Shown one piece after another: positions 1-4,575 of a stretch of 5,479 bases of DNA. The translations under genes and the position numbers were made by a program. How positions within the stretch are numbered: the stretch's first letter is position 1; every line of letters starts with the position of its first letter. The stretch comes from Propionibacteriales bacterium (GTDB taxonomy: Bacteria; Actinomycetota; Actinomycetes; Propionibacteriales; Propionibacteriaceae), in the NCBI GenBank assembly GCA_030453285.1, contig JAKDKP010000199.1, positions 1 to 5,479 of the forward strand, read 5' to 3'. The notes below the pieces were generated by a model that made no database searches, was not told where the DNA came from, and saw nothing but the letters and a program-made list of their open reading frames with translations.

Positions 1-2
1 CG

Positions 3-611
3 GCGGCCAACCTGATCCAGGCCGCCGCCGACGAGGACGGCCACATCATCTTTGGCACCGTGATCGACGACGCCCTGGGCGATGAGGTGCGCGTCACCGT
101 GATTGCGGCTGGCTTCGACGGCGGCATGCCGCCGCGTCGGCAGCAGGGCGTGTCCCGTCAGGCGCCCCGCCAGTCCGACAACCGCCAGTCCGACAACCGC
201 CAGTCCGGGGGAGCCGAGGGTCGTCCGGGCCAGGCAGGACAGGCCGGTCAGGCGCGTGAGGGTGCTCAGGTAGCCGAGGGCGGCCGGGGGCAGAGCGGAA
301 CGAGCCCTTCGACCCAGGGCTCGTCGGAGCGCACCGGTGAGCCCGGCGCGACGAGCGAGCGGTCGAGCCAGTCCGAGACCGGTCGATCCGCGGCGGTCCC
401 GTCGACGGGCTCGGCGCCCGACGATGTCGCCACCCGTGCCGACAGCCCCAGCCCGTTCGGTGGGTCCACCCAGTCCCAGGCAGGTCGTTTCGATGGTGGC
501 CGTAGCGAGGCCGAGACACGCGGGCAGGGCCAGACGCGTCGTACCGACCAGGGCGATCGACCCCGTCCGGCCGATGATGACGACCTGGACATTCCCGACT
601 TCCTGAAGTGA
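3..611 (+). CDS. ftsZ: Cell division protein FtsZ, C-terminal part (5' truncated)
   Basis: FtsZ is the tubulin-like GTPase that forms the cytoplasmic Z-ring and recruits the divisome. Only its last 202 codons are present; the reading frame is open from the window edge, so the GTPase domain lies upstream. The first 40 or so residues (AANLIQAAADEDGHIIFGTV, then IDDALGDEVRVTVIAAGF) match the end of the FtsZ C-terminal globular domain. A long Q/R/S/G/T-rich linker follows (about 123-572), containing the repeats RQSDNRQSDNRQS and GQAGQAGQA. The protein ends in the conserved C-terminal peptide DDDDLDIPDFLK (573-608), the docking site for SepF and other partners; SepF is encoded 0.9 kb downstream. 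The linker of about 150 residues is longer than the roughly 50-60 familiar from model species. pgeF starts 34 bases after the stop. Identification is very secure. Confidence 0.97.
   Translation, partial: AANLIQAAADEDGHIIFGTVIDDALGDEVRVTVIAAGFDGGMPPRRQQGVSRQAPRQSDNRQSDNRQSGGAEGRPGQAGQAGQAREGAQVAEGGRGQSGTSPSTQGSSERTGEPGATSERSSQSETGRSAAVPSTGSAPDDVATRADSPSPFGGSTQSQAGRFDGGRSEAETRGQGQTRRTDQGDRPRPADDDDLDIPDFLK
168..207 (+). repeat. 15-bp tandem repeat in the FtsZ linker
   Basis: The 15-bp unit CGCCAGTCCGACAAC occurs at 168-182 and again at 183-197 with no mismatch, followed by the first ten bases of a third copy (198-207). It is in frame and encodes RQSDN repeats in the disordered linker of FtsZ. 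The perfect nucleotide identity suggests recent slippage duplication, so copy number may vary between strains. Confidence 0.9.
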
Positions 612-645
612 GTCGGGCCCCCGCCGCACCGGCTCGGGCGCGCTG

Positions 646-1410
646 ATGTTTGCGCACCGGGCCTGGCACGGCGCGATCGGTCTGGCCTTCACTGATCGGT
701 ATGGCGGAGTGAGTGCAGGCGTCCGGGGGGAGTTGAACCTCGGACGGACCGATCTCGACGCCGTCGATGCCGTACGGGAAAACTTCCGACGGGTCCGTAC
801 GGCCTTGGGCTTGGGGACGATCGCCACCATCGCCCAGCAGCACACTGCCGACGTCGAACTCATTGACGAGCCCTGGCTGGACGGCTGGACCGACGACTCG
901 CCGCTGGGCAGCAGTGCCGGACACCCGCGGCTTCCGGTGGCCGACGCCATGGTCACCGCCCTGCCGGGGGTGGCGCTCTGCATCCGAGTGGCCGACTGCC
1001 TGCCGGTTCTGCTCGCCGATGAGCGGACCGGCGTGATCGGGGCCGCCCATGCCGGGCGAGTCGGGTTGGCGTCCGGGGTGCTCCCCAACACGGTGCAGGC
1101 CATGAGAGAGCTGGGCGCCACGACGGTGTCTGCCTGGCTGGGGCCCCACATCTGTGGGCGCTGTTATGAGGTGCCGTCGGCGATGCGCACCGAGGTGGAC
1201 AGGGCGGTGCCGGGTTCGGCGGCGGAGACGAGGTGGGGCACGCCGTCGGTGGACCTCGGCGCTGGTGCACGCGGCCAACTGGAACGGTTGGGGTGCGTCG
1301 TGACCGGGGCAGGTGGTTGTACCCGTACCAGCGATGCCCTGCACTCCCATCGGCGTGACGGTGTTGACTCGGGACGGCTGGCCGGCCTCATCTGGCGAGC
1401 CGTCGACTAG
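646..1410 (+). CDS. pgeF: Peptidoglycan editing factor PgeF / YfiH family (laccase-domain) protein
   Basis: This 254-residue protein belongs to the YfiH/DUF152 multicopper-polyphenol-oxidase-like family. In E. coli the family member PgeF removes precursors carrying L-serine in place of L-alanine on MurNAc; other members have purine nucleoside-related activities. Family hallmarks are visible: FTDRYGGVS near residue 15, QQHTADV with His66, VADCLPVLLAD with Cys118, GAAHAGRVGLASGV with His135, and GPHICGRCYEVP with Cys170 and Cys173. His66, Cys118 and His135 fit the usual metal-binding triad. The end (ARGQLERLGC, then CTRTSDALHSHRRDG) is also typical. The length is normal. ATG 646 is the only usual start near the family N-terminus, but no strong Shine-Dalgarno precedes it, so translation may depend on coupling to ftsZ. 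The exact substrate here is inferred. Confidence 0.93.
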   Translation: MFAHRAWHGAIGLAFTDRYGGVSAGVRGELNLGRTDLDAVDAVRENFRRVRTALGLGTIATIAQQHTADVELIDEPWLDGWTDDSPLGSSAGHPRLPVADAMVTALPGVALCIRVADCLPVLLADERTGVIGAAHAGRVGLASGVLPNTVQAMRELGATTVSAWLGPHICGRCYEVPSAMRTEVDRAVPGSAAETRWGTPSVDLGAGARGQLERLGCVVTGAGGCTRTSDALHSHRRDGVDSGRLAGLIWRAVD

Positions 1411-1468
1411 GCCAATCGCCCCCGGCGTGTCACGGCGCGGCCTGGCCGGATCGGGGCGTGCGCGGGTC

Positions 1469-1474
1469 TAGTGT
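1469..1474 (+). promoter_or_regulatory. Possible sepF promoter, -10 element
   Basis: TAGTGT at 1469-1474 fits the actinobacterial TANNNT -10 pattern and lies 53 bases before the sepF start, in the 117-base gap after pgeF. No convincing TTGACA-like -35 is seen 16-19 bases upstream. The short palindrome CGGCC-T-GGCCG (1438-1448) lies just upstream. The gap is too long for tight coupling to pgeF, so a promoter here is plausible but unproven. Confidence 0.3.
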
Positions 1475-1527
1475 TGCTGCGTGCGAGAAGGGTGTGCACG
1501 ACACGACAGCGAAAGAGGGCGGAACCG

Positions 1528-2049
1528 ATGGCTGAACGACTGAGGCGCGCCGCAGCATGGCTCGGTCTGACGACCGACGATCGCTACGACGACCGTTACG
1601 ATGACCGCTACGCCGACCACGAGATCACCGAGGGCGTCGAGGTGGACGAGGACGACGACCGCCGACGGGCCGAGGAGGCCAGCGTGACCGAGCTCGAGCC
1701 GCGCCGTCGTCCCGGGGATGTCGAATCCGATCGCGACCCACAGCCCGCTCCCTCGACTCAGAAGACGGCAGACTTGTCCCGCATCATCACCGTCCACCCG
1801 CGGACCTACAACGAAGCTCTGACCATCGGTGAGCACTTCCGAGATGGCGTCCCGGTGATCATGAACCTTTCCGAGATGGAGGATGTGGACGCCAAACGTC
1901 TCGTCGACTTCGCGGCCGGGCTGATCTTTGGCCTGCGTGGCAGCATTGACCGTGTGACCAGCAGGGTGTTCCTGCTGTCTCCGCCTAACGTGAACGTGAC
2001 CGCGGAGGACAAGGAACGCATCGCTGGCGGGTTCTACAACCAGAGTTGA
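1528..2049 (+). CDS. sepF: Cell division protein SepF
   Basis: SepF is a cytoplasmic membrane-associated FtsZ partner that tethers and bundles FtsZ filaments; in actinobacteria lacking FtsA it is the main membrane anchor. I place the start at ATG 1528 (173 residues), preceded by the purine-rich GAGGGCGGA. An in-frame GTG at 1471 would add 19 basic residues atypical of the family and lacks a ribosome-binding site. Residues 1-14 ([14 protein letters not shown]) form the expected amphipathic membrane-binding helix. Residues 15-80 are an acidic, disordered linker with a triple DDRY repeat. Residues 83-170 are the SepF/DUF552 domain, with [46 protein letters not shown] and [11 protein letters not shown]. 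yggT follows after 28 bases and is probably co-transcribed. The FtsZ peptide it should bind is at 573-608. Confidence 0.96.
   Translation: MAERLRRAAAWLGLTTDDRYDDRYDDRYADHEITEGVEVDEDDDRRRAEEASVTELEPRRRPGDVESDRDPQPAPSTQKTADLSRIITVHPRTYNEALTIGEHFRDGVPVIMNLSEMEDVDAKRLVDFAAGLIFGLRGSIDRVTSRVFLLSPPNVNVTAEDKERIAGGFYNQS
1576..1611 (+). repeat. Triple 12-bp repeat encoding DDRY in SepF
   Basis: Three consecutive 12-bp units (1576-1587, 1588-1599, 1600-1611) each encode Asp-Asp-Arg-Tyr. The units differ only at synonymous third positions (GACGATCGCTAC, GACGACCGTTAC, GATGACCGCTAC), so the peptide repeat is kept while the DNA has drifted. It lies just after the SepF amphipathic helix. Confidence 0.9.
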
Positions 2050-2077
2050 GCCCGGACGACAGGACACGGAGCGTACG

Positions 2078-2371
2078 GTGCAACTCGTTGGCATGGTGAT
2101 CGGCCTGACTCTTCAGGTCTACTTCTGGGTCCTGGTGGCCCGCATGATTTTGTCGTGGGTGCCCGTGCTGATCCAGGGATGGGAGCCCAAGGGTCCTTTC
2201 CTGGTCGTCGCCGAGGTCGTCTATTCGCTGACCGACCCGCCACTGCGGCTGCTGCGGCGATGGTTGCCCCCGGTCCAGGTGGGAACGATCGCCTTCGACC
2301 TCGCCTTCCTGGCCCTGATCATTCTGCTCAGTGCGGCGATGTGGGCCAACCGGATCATCTTCTTCGGCTGA
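2078..2371 (+). CDS. yggT: YggT family integral membrane protein
   Basis: This 97-residue protein of the YggT family (related to plastid CCB3) has two hydrophobic segments, about residues 4-31 and 67-92. They are separated by a basic loop carrying the family signature LTDPPLRLLRRWLPP (about 51-65) followed by IAFDLAFLALIIL. ARMILSWVP in the first segment is also typical. It starts with GTG at 2078, with a CGGAG ribosome-binding site at 2067-2071. The biochemical function of the family is not settled; its regular position beside sepF and divIVA suggests a link to division or envelope assembly. It lies 28 bases after sepF and is probably in the same transcript. No clear intrinsic terminator follows. 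Confidence 0.93.
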   Translation: MQLVGMVIGLTLQVYFWVLVARMILSWVPVLIQGWEPKGPFLVVAEVVYSLTDPPLRLLRRWLPPVQVGTIAFDLAFLALIILLSAAMWANRIIFFG

Positions 2372-2524
2372 GTTCGTCGTTCGCCGATGCGGGTCACCGG
2401 AGCGGGCCGGCAAGCATGCCTGGCGCGACCTGACTCCGGACCGCTGGCCGTCCTACTGCCCATGGACGCCGACACGTCAGCCCCACCTGTACCTCTGGCA
2501 AGTCCTGCCTCAGTCACCCGACAG

Positions 2525-2554
2525 TTACCCATCCGTGACTGATCACGCTAATGT
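2525..2554 (+). promoter_or_regulatory. Putative divIVA/wag31 promoter
   Basis: TAATGT (2549-2554) is a good TANNNT-type -10, and TTACCC (2525-2530) is a weak -35 with 18-bp spacing. Transcription would begin near 2560, giving a leader of about 87 bases. The surrounding region 2372-2647 has no supported gene, and its base composition is less G+C-rich around the -10. A palindrome (2534-2547) occupies the spacer. The calls are by eye; no transcript data were available. Confidence 0.5.
2534..2547. promoter_or_regulatory. Candidate operator CGTGA-N4-TCACG in promoter spacer
   Basis: CGTGA (2534-2538) and TCACG (2543-2547) are perfect 5-bp inverted arms around CTGA. The half-sites resemble CRP/GlxR half-sites (GTGA/TCAC), but the 4-base spacing is shorter than the N6 usual for CRP sites and matches FNR-like spacing. 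It sits between the putative -35 and -10 of divIVA, where a bound protein would be expected to repress. The binding factor is unknown. Confidence 0.35.
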
Positions 2555-2636
2555 GGTGCGCGCACGTCTGCGAACGGCTCGTCCGAGCCGGATCGCGTAC
2601 GTGGTGGGCGCCGCCCACTCAACACAGAACCACATT
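2550..2636 (+). repeat. Nested inverted repeats in the divIVA leader
   Basis: AATGTGGT (2550-2557) and ACCACATT (2629-2636) are perfect 8-bp inverted arms. They enclose two hairpins: CGGCTCG-TC-CGAGCCG (2575-2590) and GTGGGC-GCC-GCCCAC (2604-2618). In RNA started upstream of 2550 this would fold as a three-way junction ending one base before the ribosome-binding site GAGGTGA (2638-2644). If the promoter at 2525-2554 is the only one, the left arm is not transcribed and only the two inner hairpins lie in the leader. Confidence 0.5.
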
Positions 2637-2647
2637 TGAGGTGAACG

Positions 2648-3610
2648 ATGACGCTGACGCTGGACGATGTGCGCAACATGAAGTTCCGCATGGCTCGCCG
2701 AGCTGGCTACGAGGTGATCGACGTTGATCAGTTCGTTGATCAAGTCGAAGAGGCCTTCGCACAGCTGACCGAGGAGAACGAGCAGCTCAAGAAGCAGGTC
2801 GAGACGCTCCAGGCAGCTGCCGCCAAGCAGGGGCAGGAGGCCCCACAGGCCGCCGCTCCGGCCAGCCAGCCCTCCCCGCAGGTCGAGTCCCAGTTTGCCG
2901 CCCCGCAGGGTGGCCAGACGCGCCAAGGGGGCCAGACCTTCGGGCAGCCTCAGGTGCAGCAGTCGCCGCCTCGTCAGGACGCCGACGCCGATTCCGGCAG
3001 GACCGGTGGACTCGAGAAGGTTGTCGTCACCACGCGTGAGGAGGCCAGCCCAGCCGTCGTTCGGATGGTCCAGATCCACACCGAGATGGCAGAGCGACTG
3101 GTCGGCGAGGCCCGTGAGGAGTCCGACGGCATCGTTGCCGACGCCAAGCGTCAGGCCCATGAGATCACCACCGATGCCCGCACCAAGGCCGAGCGCGTCG
3201 AGTCCGAGGCTCGCGTCAACGCCGAGCGTCTCCGATCCGATGCCCAGGATCGGGCCACCGCGCTCGATCGTGAGTTGAAGGAGCGTCGGATCGAGGCGAT
3301 GTCGTCGCTGGAGTCCGAGCGCGATTCGCTCACCGATTCGGTGACCCAGCTCCGCGGCTGGGAGAAGAAGTACCGTGGCACCCTCACCGATCATTTGAAG
3401 TCGCAGATCGCGCAGTTGGAATCCGGCGTCTTCGAGCCCGAGGGTGCGCCAGCGCTTTCGGATCGGAAGAACTCCGACGAGCAGGCGCCGACCGGTGCCC
3501 GTGCTCGTCAGGATGAGGCAGCGTCATCCCTGTCGTCCGGGCGCGACAGCGGTGGGCAGCAGTCCGCCACGCCTCGTCTGGACGTTTTGCTGGGAGACAA
3601 GAATAACTGA
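2648..3610 (+). CDS. divIVA: Polar growth and septum protein DivIVA (Wag31 / antigen 84 type)
   Basis: DivIVA/Wag31 is a cytoplasmic coiled-coil scaffold that binds negatively curved membrane at poles and septa and directs wall synthesis in actinobacteria. The 320-residue protein starts at ATG 2648 behind a good ribosome-binding site (GAGGTGA, 2638-2644). Residues 1-36 match the DivIVA lipid-binding domain (MTLTLDDVRNMKFRM, then GYEVIDVDQFVDQVEEAF), with a first coiled coil to about residue 57. Residues 58-122 are a Q/A/P/G-rich linker. A second long coiled coil runs from about 123 to 260 and includes four 11-residue units at 164-207. The tail is disordered and ends in RLDVLLGDKNN, resembling actinobacterial DivIVA C-termini. 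It probably has its own promoter (2525-2554) and ends at the terminator beginning at 3630, so it can be expressed as a single gene. Confidence 0.95.
   Translation: MTLTLDDVRNMKFRMARRAGYEVIDVDQFVDQVEEAFAQLTEENEQLKKQVETLQAAAAKQGQEAPQAAAPASQPSPQVESQFAAPQGGQTRQGGQTFGQPQVQQSPPRQDADADSGRTGGLEKVVVTTREEASPAVVRMVQIHTEMAERLVGEAREESDGIVADAKRQAHEITTDARTKAERVESEARVNAERLRSDAQDRATALDRELKERRIEAMSSLESERDSLTDSVTQLRGWEKKYRGTLTDHLKSQIAQLESGVFEPEGAPALSDRKNSDEQAPTGARARQDEAASSLSSGRDSGGQQSATPRLDVLLGDKNN
3137..3268 (+). repeat. Four 33-bp (11-residue) coiled-coil units in DivIVA
   Basis: Four successive 11-residue units at residues 164-207 can be aligned: ADAKRQAHEIT, TDARTKAERVE, SEARVNAERLR and SDAQDRATALD. Ala recurs at unit positions 3 and 7, and an acidic residue at position 2. 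Eleven-residue periodicity implies a nearly straight or right-handed hendecad coiled coil, unlike the seven-residue pattern around it. The DNA copies are diverged. Confidence 0.7.
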
Positions 3611-3629
3611 CGCCACACCGTACGATAAT

Positions 3630-3669
3630 GGCCCGGCCGCTGCATACTTCCTGCAGCGACGGGGCCTTT
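3630..3669 (+). terminator. Rho-independent terminator after divIVA
   Basis: The 15-base arms 3630-3644 (GGCCCGGCCGCTGCA) and 3652-3666 (TGCAGCGACGGGGCC) pair with only two mismatches around a 7-base loop (TACTTCC). TTT (3667-3669) and then CTC follow. The stem starts 20 bases after the divIVA stop. The stem is very strong and the U-tract short, as is common in high-GC actinobacteria. Confidence 0.85.
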
Positions 3670-3747
3670 CTCGCGACATCTCTCGGACCGGAACGGACAC
3701 GTGGAACTCGATTCGGTCACAAGGATTTGGTGCCGGGTGCAATGGTG

Positions 3748-3777
3748 TTGCGCAGCAGGGCGCTGGCCCGATACCTT
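3748..3777 (+). promoter_or_regulatory. Tentative promoter for the traR-lspA-rluD unit
   Basis: TTGCGC (3748-3753) and TACCTT (3772-3777) with 18-bp spacing are the best -35/-10 pair I can see between the divIVA terminator and the traR gene. Each matches consensus at three of six positions, which is weak. A promoter is expected here because the strong terminator lies upstream. Apart from this and the hexamer repeat at 3838-3861, I see nothing supportable in 3670-3873. Confidence 0.25.
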
Positions 3778-3837
3778 CACGAGCCACGTCAGGCCCCGGC
3801 CCGGACCTGTCGACGATTGTGTTGATGCGTGGGGTTG

Positions 3838-3861
3838 GACCACGACCATGACCTTGACCTT
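3838..3861 (+). repeat. Four tandem GACCNN hexamers before traR
   Basis: GACCAC, GACCAT, GACCTT and GACCTT stand in tandem at 3838-3861, directly before the purine-rich ribosome-binding stretch AGGGGGA (3864-3870). They lie in the 5' leader if translation starts at 3874. If GTG 3829 were used they would encode the alternating run DHDHDLDL. Confidence 0.8.
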
Positions 3862-3873
3862 GTAGGGGGACGC

Positions 3874-4575
3874 ATGGCCTCGCCACAGAAGAAGTCTCAG
3901 AGTTCGACGAAACGACCGGCTGGTACGGCCCGGGCGGCCGGCACCTCGGCTGCGGCGTCCACCACCGTGACCTCCACACCTGTGAAGTCCGGCACGCCGG
4001 CGAAGTCGGGCACGTCGGCGAAGGCGAGCAAGTCGACCAGCTCGGACGCCTCGTCACCGACGACGAAGCCCGGGGCACGCAAGCCGGGCAGGCCGTCGAC
4101 ATCTGCCGAGGCTGGATCCACGACTCCGGCAAAGCGACAGAAGGCCGGCGAGCCGAAGGCCGGGTCCCAGAAGTCCGCTAAGGCCGCCGACCTGCTGGTC
4201 AAGCCCGGGGAGAGCCCGTGGACGATCGAGGAACTGACCGAGGTCCGCGAACAGCTCGAGAGTGAGATTGCCCGACATGAAAGTCACGCGCGCGCCGTTT
4301 CGGCCGACCTGGCCGACCTGCTGGACTCGACCGACTCCGGTGGCGGTGACAGTGCTGACGTCGGCACGTCCAACTTCGAGCGGGATCAGGAGTTGACGCT
4401 GGCCGCCCACGCCCAGGAAGCGCTGGGGCAGTGTCGGCTGGCCCTGCAGAAGATCGATCGTGGAACCTACGGCCAGTGCGACCAGTGCGGCGAACCGATC
4501 GGCAAGGGTCGGTTGCAGGTGTACCCGCGTGCCACACTGTGCATGACATGCAAACAACGCGAAGAACGCCGCTGA
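3874..4575 (+). CDS. TraR/DksA family zinc-finger protein with long basic N-terminal tail
   Basis: DksA/TraR-family proteins insert a coiled coil into the RNA polymerase secondary channel and modulate initiation; the exact role of actinobacterial members is less clear. The 233-residue protein ends in a C4 zinc finger, CDQCGEP then CMTC (Cys202, Cys205, Cys223, Cys226; C-X2-C-X17-C-X2-C), with the family text GTYGQCDQCGEPIGKGRL. A helical region (about 117-195) precedes it and contains GDSADVGTSNFERDQELTLA. Residues 1-110 are a basic S/T/A/K/P/G-rich tail, roughly 20 Lys/Arg against 4 acidic residues, with TPVKSG-type repeats (35-52) and RKPGRPS (69-75). I chose ATG 3874 because it follows AGGGGGA; GTG 3829 would add 15 residues and has no ribosome-binding site. 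lspA overlaps its end by 28 bases. Confidence 0.88.
   Translation: MASPQKKSQSSTKRPAGTARAAGTSAAASTTVTSTPVKSGTPAKSGTSAKASKSTSSDASSPTTKPGARKPGRPSTSAEAGSTTPAKRQKAGEPKAGSQKSAKAADLLVKPGESPWTIEELTEVREQLESEIARHESHARAVSADLADLLDSTDSGGGDSADVGTSNFERDQELTLAAHAQEALGQCRLALQKIDRGTYGQCDQCGEPIGKGRLQVYPRATLCMTCKQREERR

Noticed and set aside
1120..1145. HAGRVG in PgeF as a lost catalytic motif
   Set aside because: The metal-binding His is intact. Replacement of the usual HAGWRG residues after it is, to my knowledge, common in actinobacterial members.
94..1350. Long minus-strand reading frame (418 codons) opposite ftsZ and pgeF
   Set aside because: It is antisense to two clearly recognisable genes, is rich in H, R, G and P as expected for a GC-rich shadow frame, and shows no domain or start signal.
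1373..1404. Inverted repeat GACGGCT/AGCCGTC at the end of pgeF as a terminator
   Set aside because: It has only 7 bp with an 18-base loop and no T-tract, and it lies within the coding region.
2462..2542. Short 26-codon frame starting ATG 2462 in the divIVA upstream region
   Set aside because: There is no ribosome-binding site, and it ends inside the putative promoter spacer. It is too short to support.
2331..2639. Plus-strand reading frame across the yggT end and the divIVA upstream region
   Set aside because: It starts inside yggT in another frame, runs through the putative promoter and hairpins, and has no family resemblance.
2723..2742. Direct repeat GTTGATCA at 2723-2730 and 2735-2742
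   Set aside because: It is explained by the conserved DivIVA peptide VDQFVDQV in the same reading frame.
2543..3394. Minus-strand reading frame (283 codons) opposite divIVA
   Set aside because: Its leucine/glycine-rich translation is the mirror of the E/Q/A-rich DivIVA coiled coil, and it has no recognisable motif.
3790..3809. Quasi-palindrome in the traR upstream region
   Set aside because: The arms CAGGCCCCGG and CCCGGACCTG have two mismatches and no loop. In sequence this GC-rich it is not distinguishable from chance, and no T-tract follows.
3444..3851. Plus-strand frame spanning the divIVA end and the terminator
   Set aside because: It passes through the strong terminator stem and overlaps divIVA in another frame, with no recognisable product.
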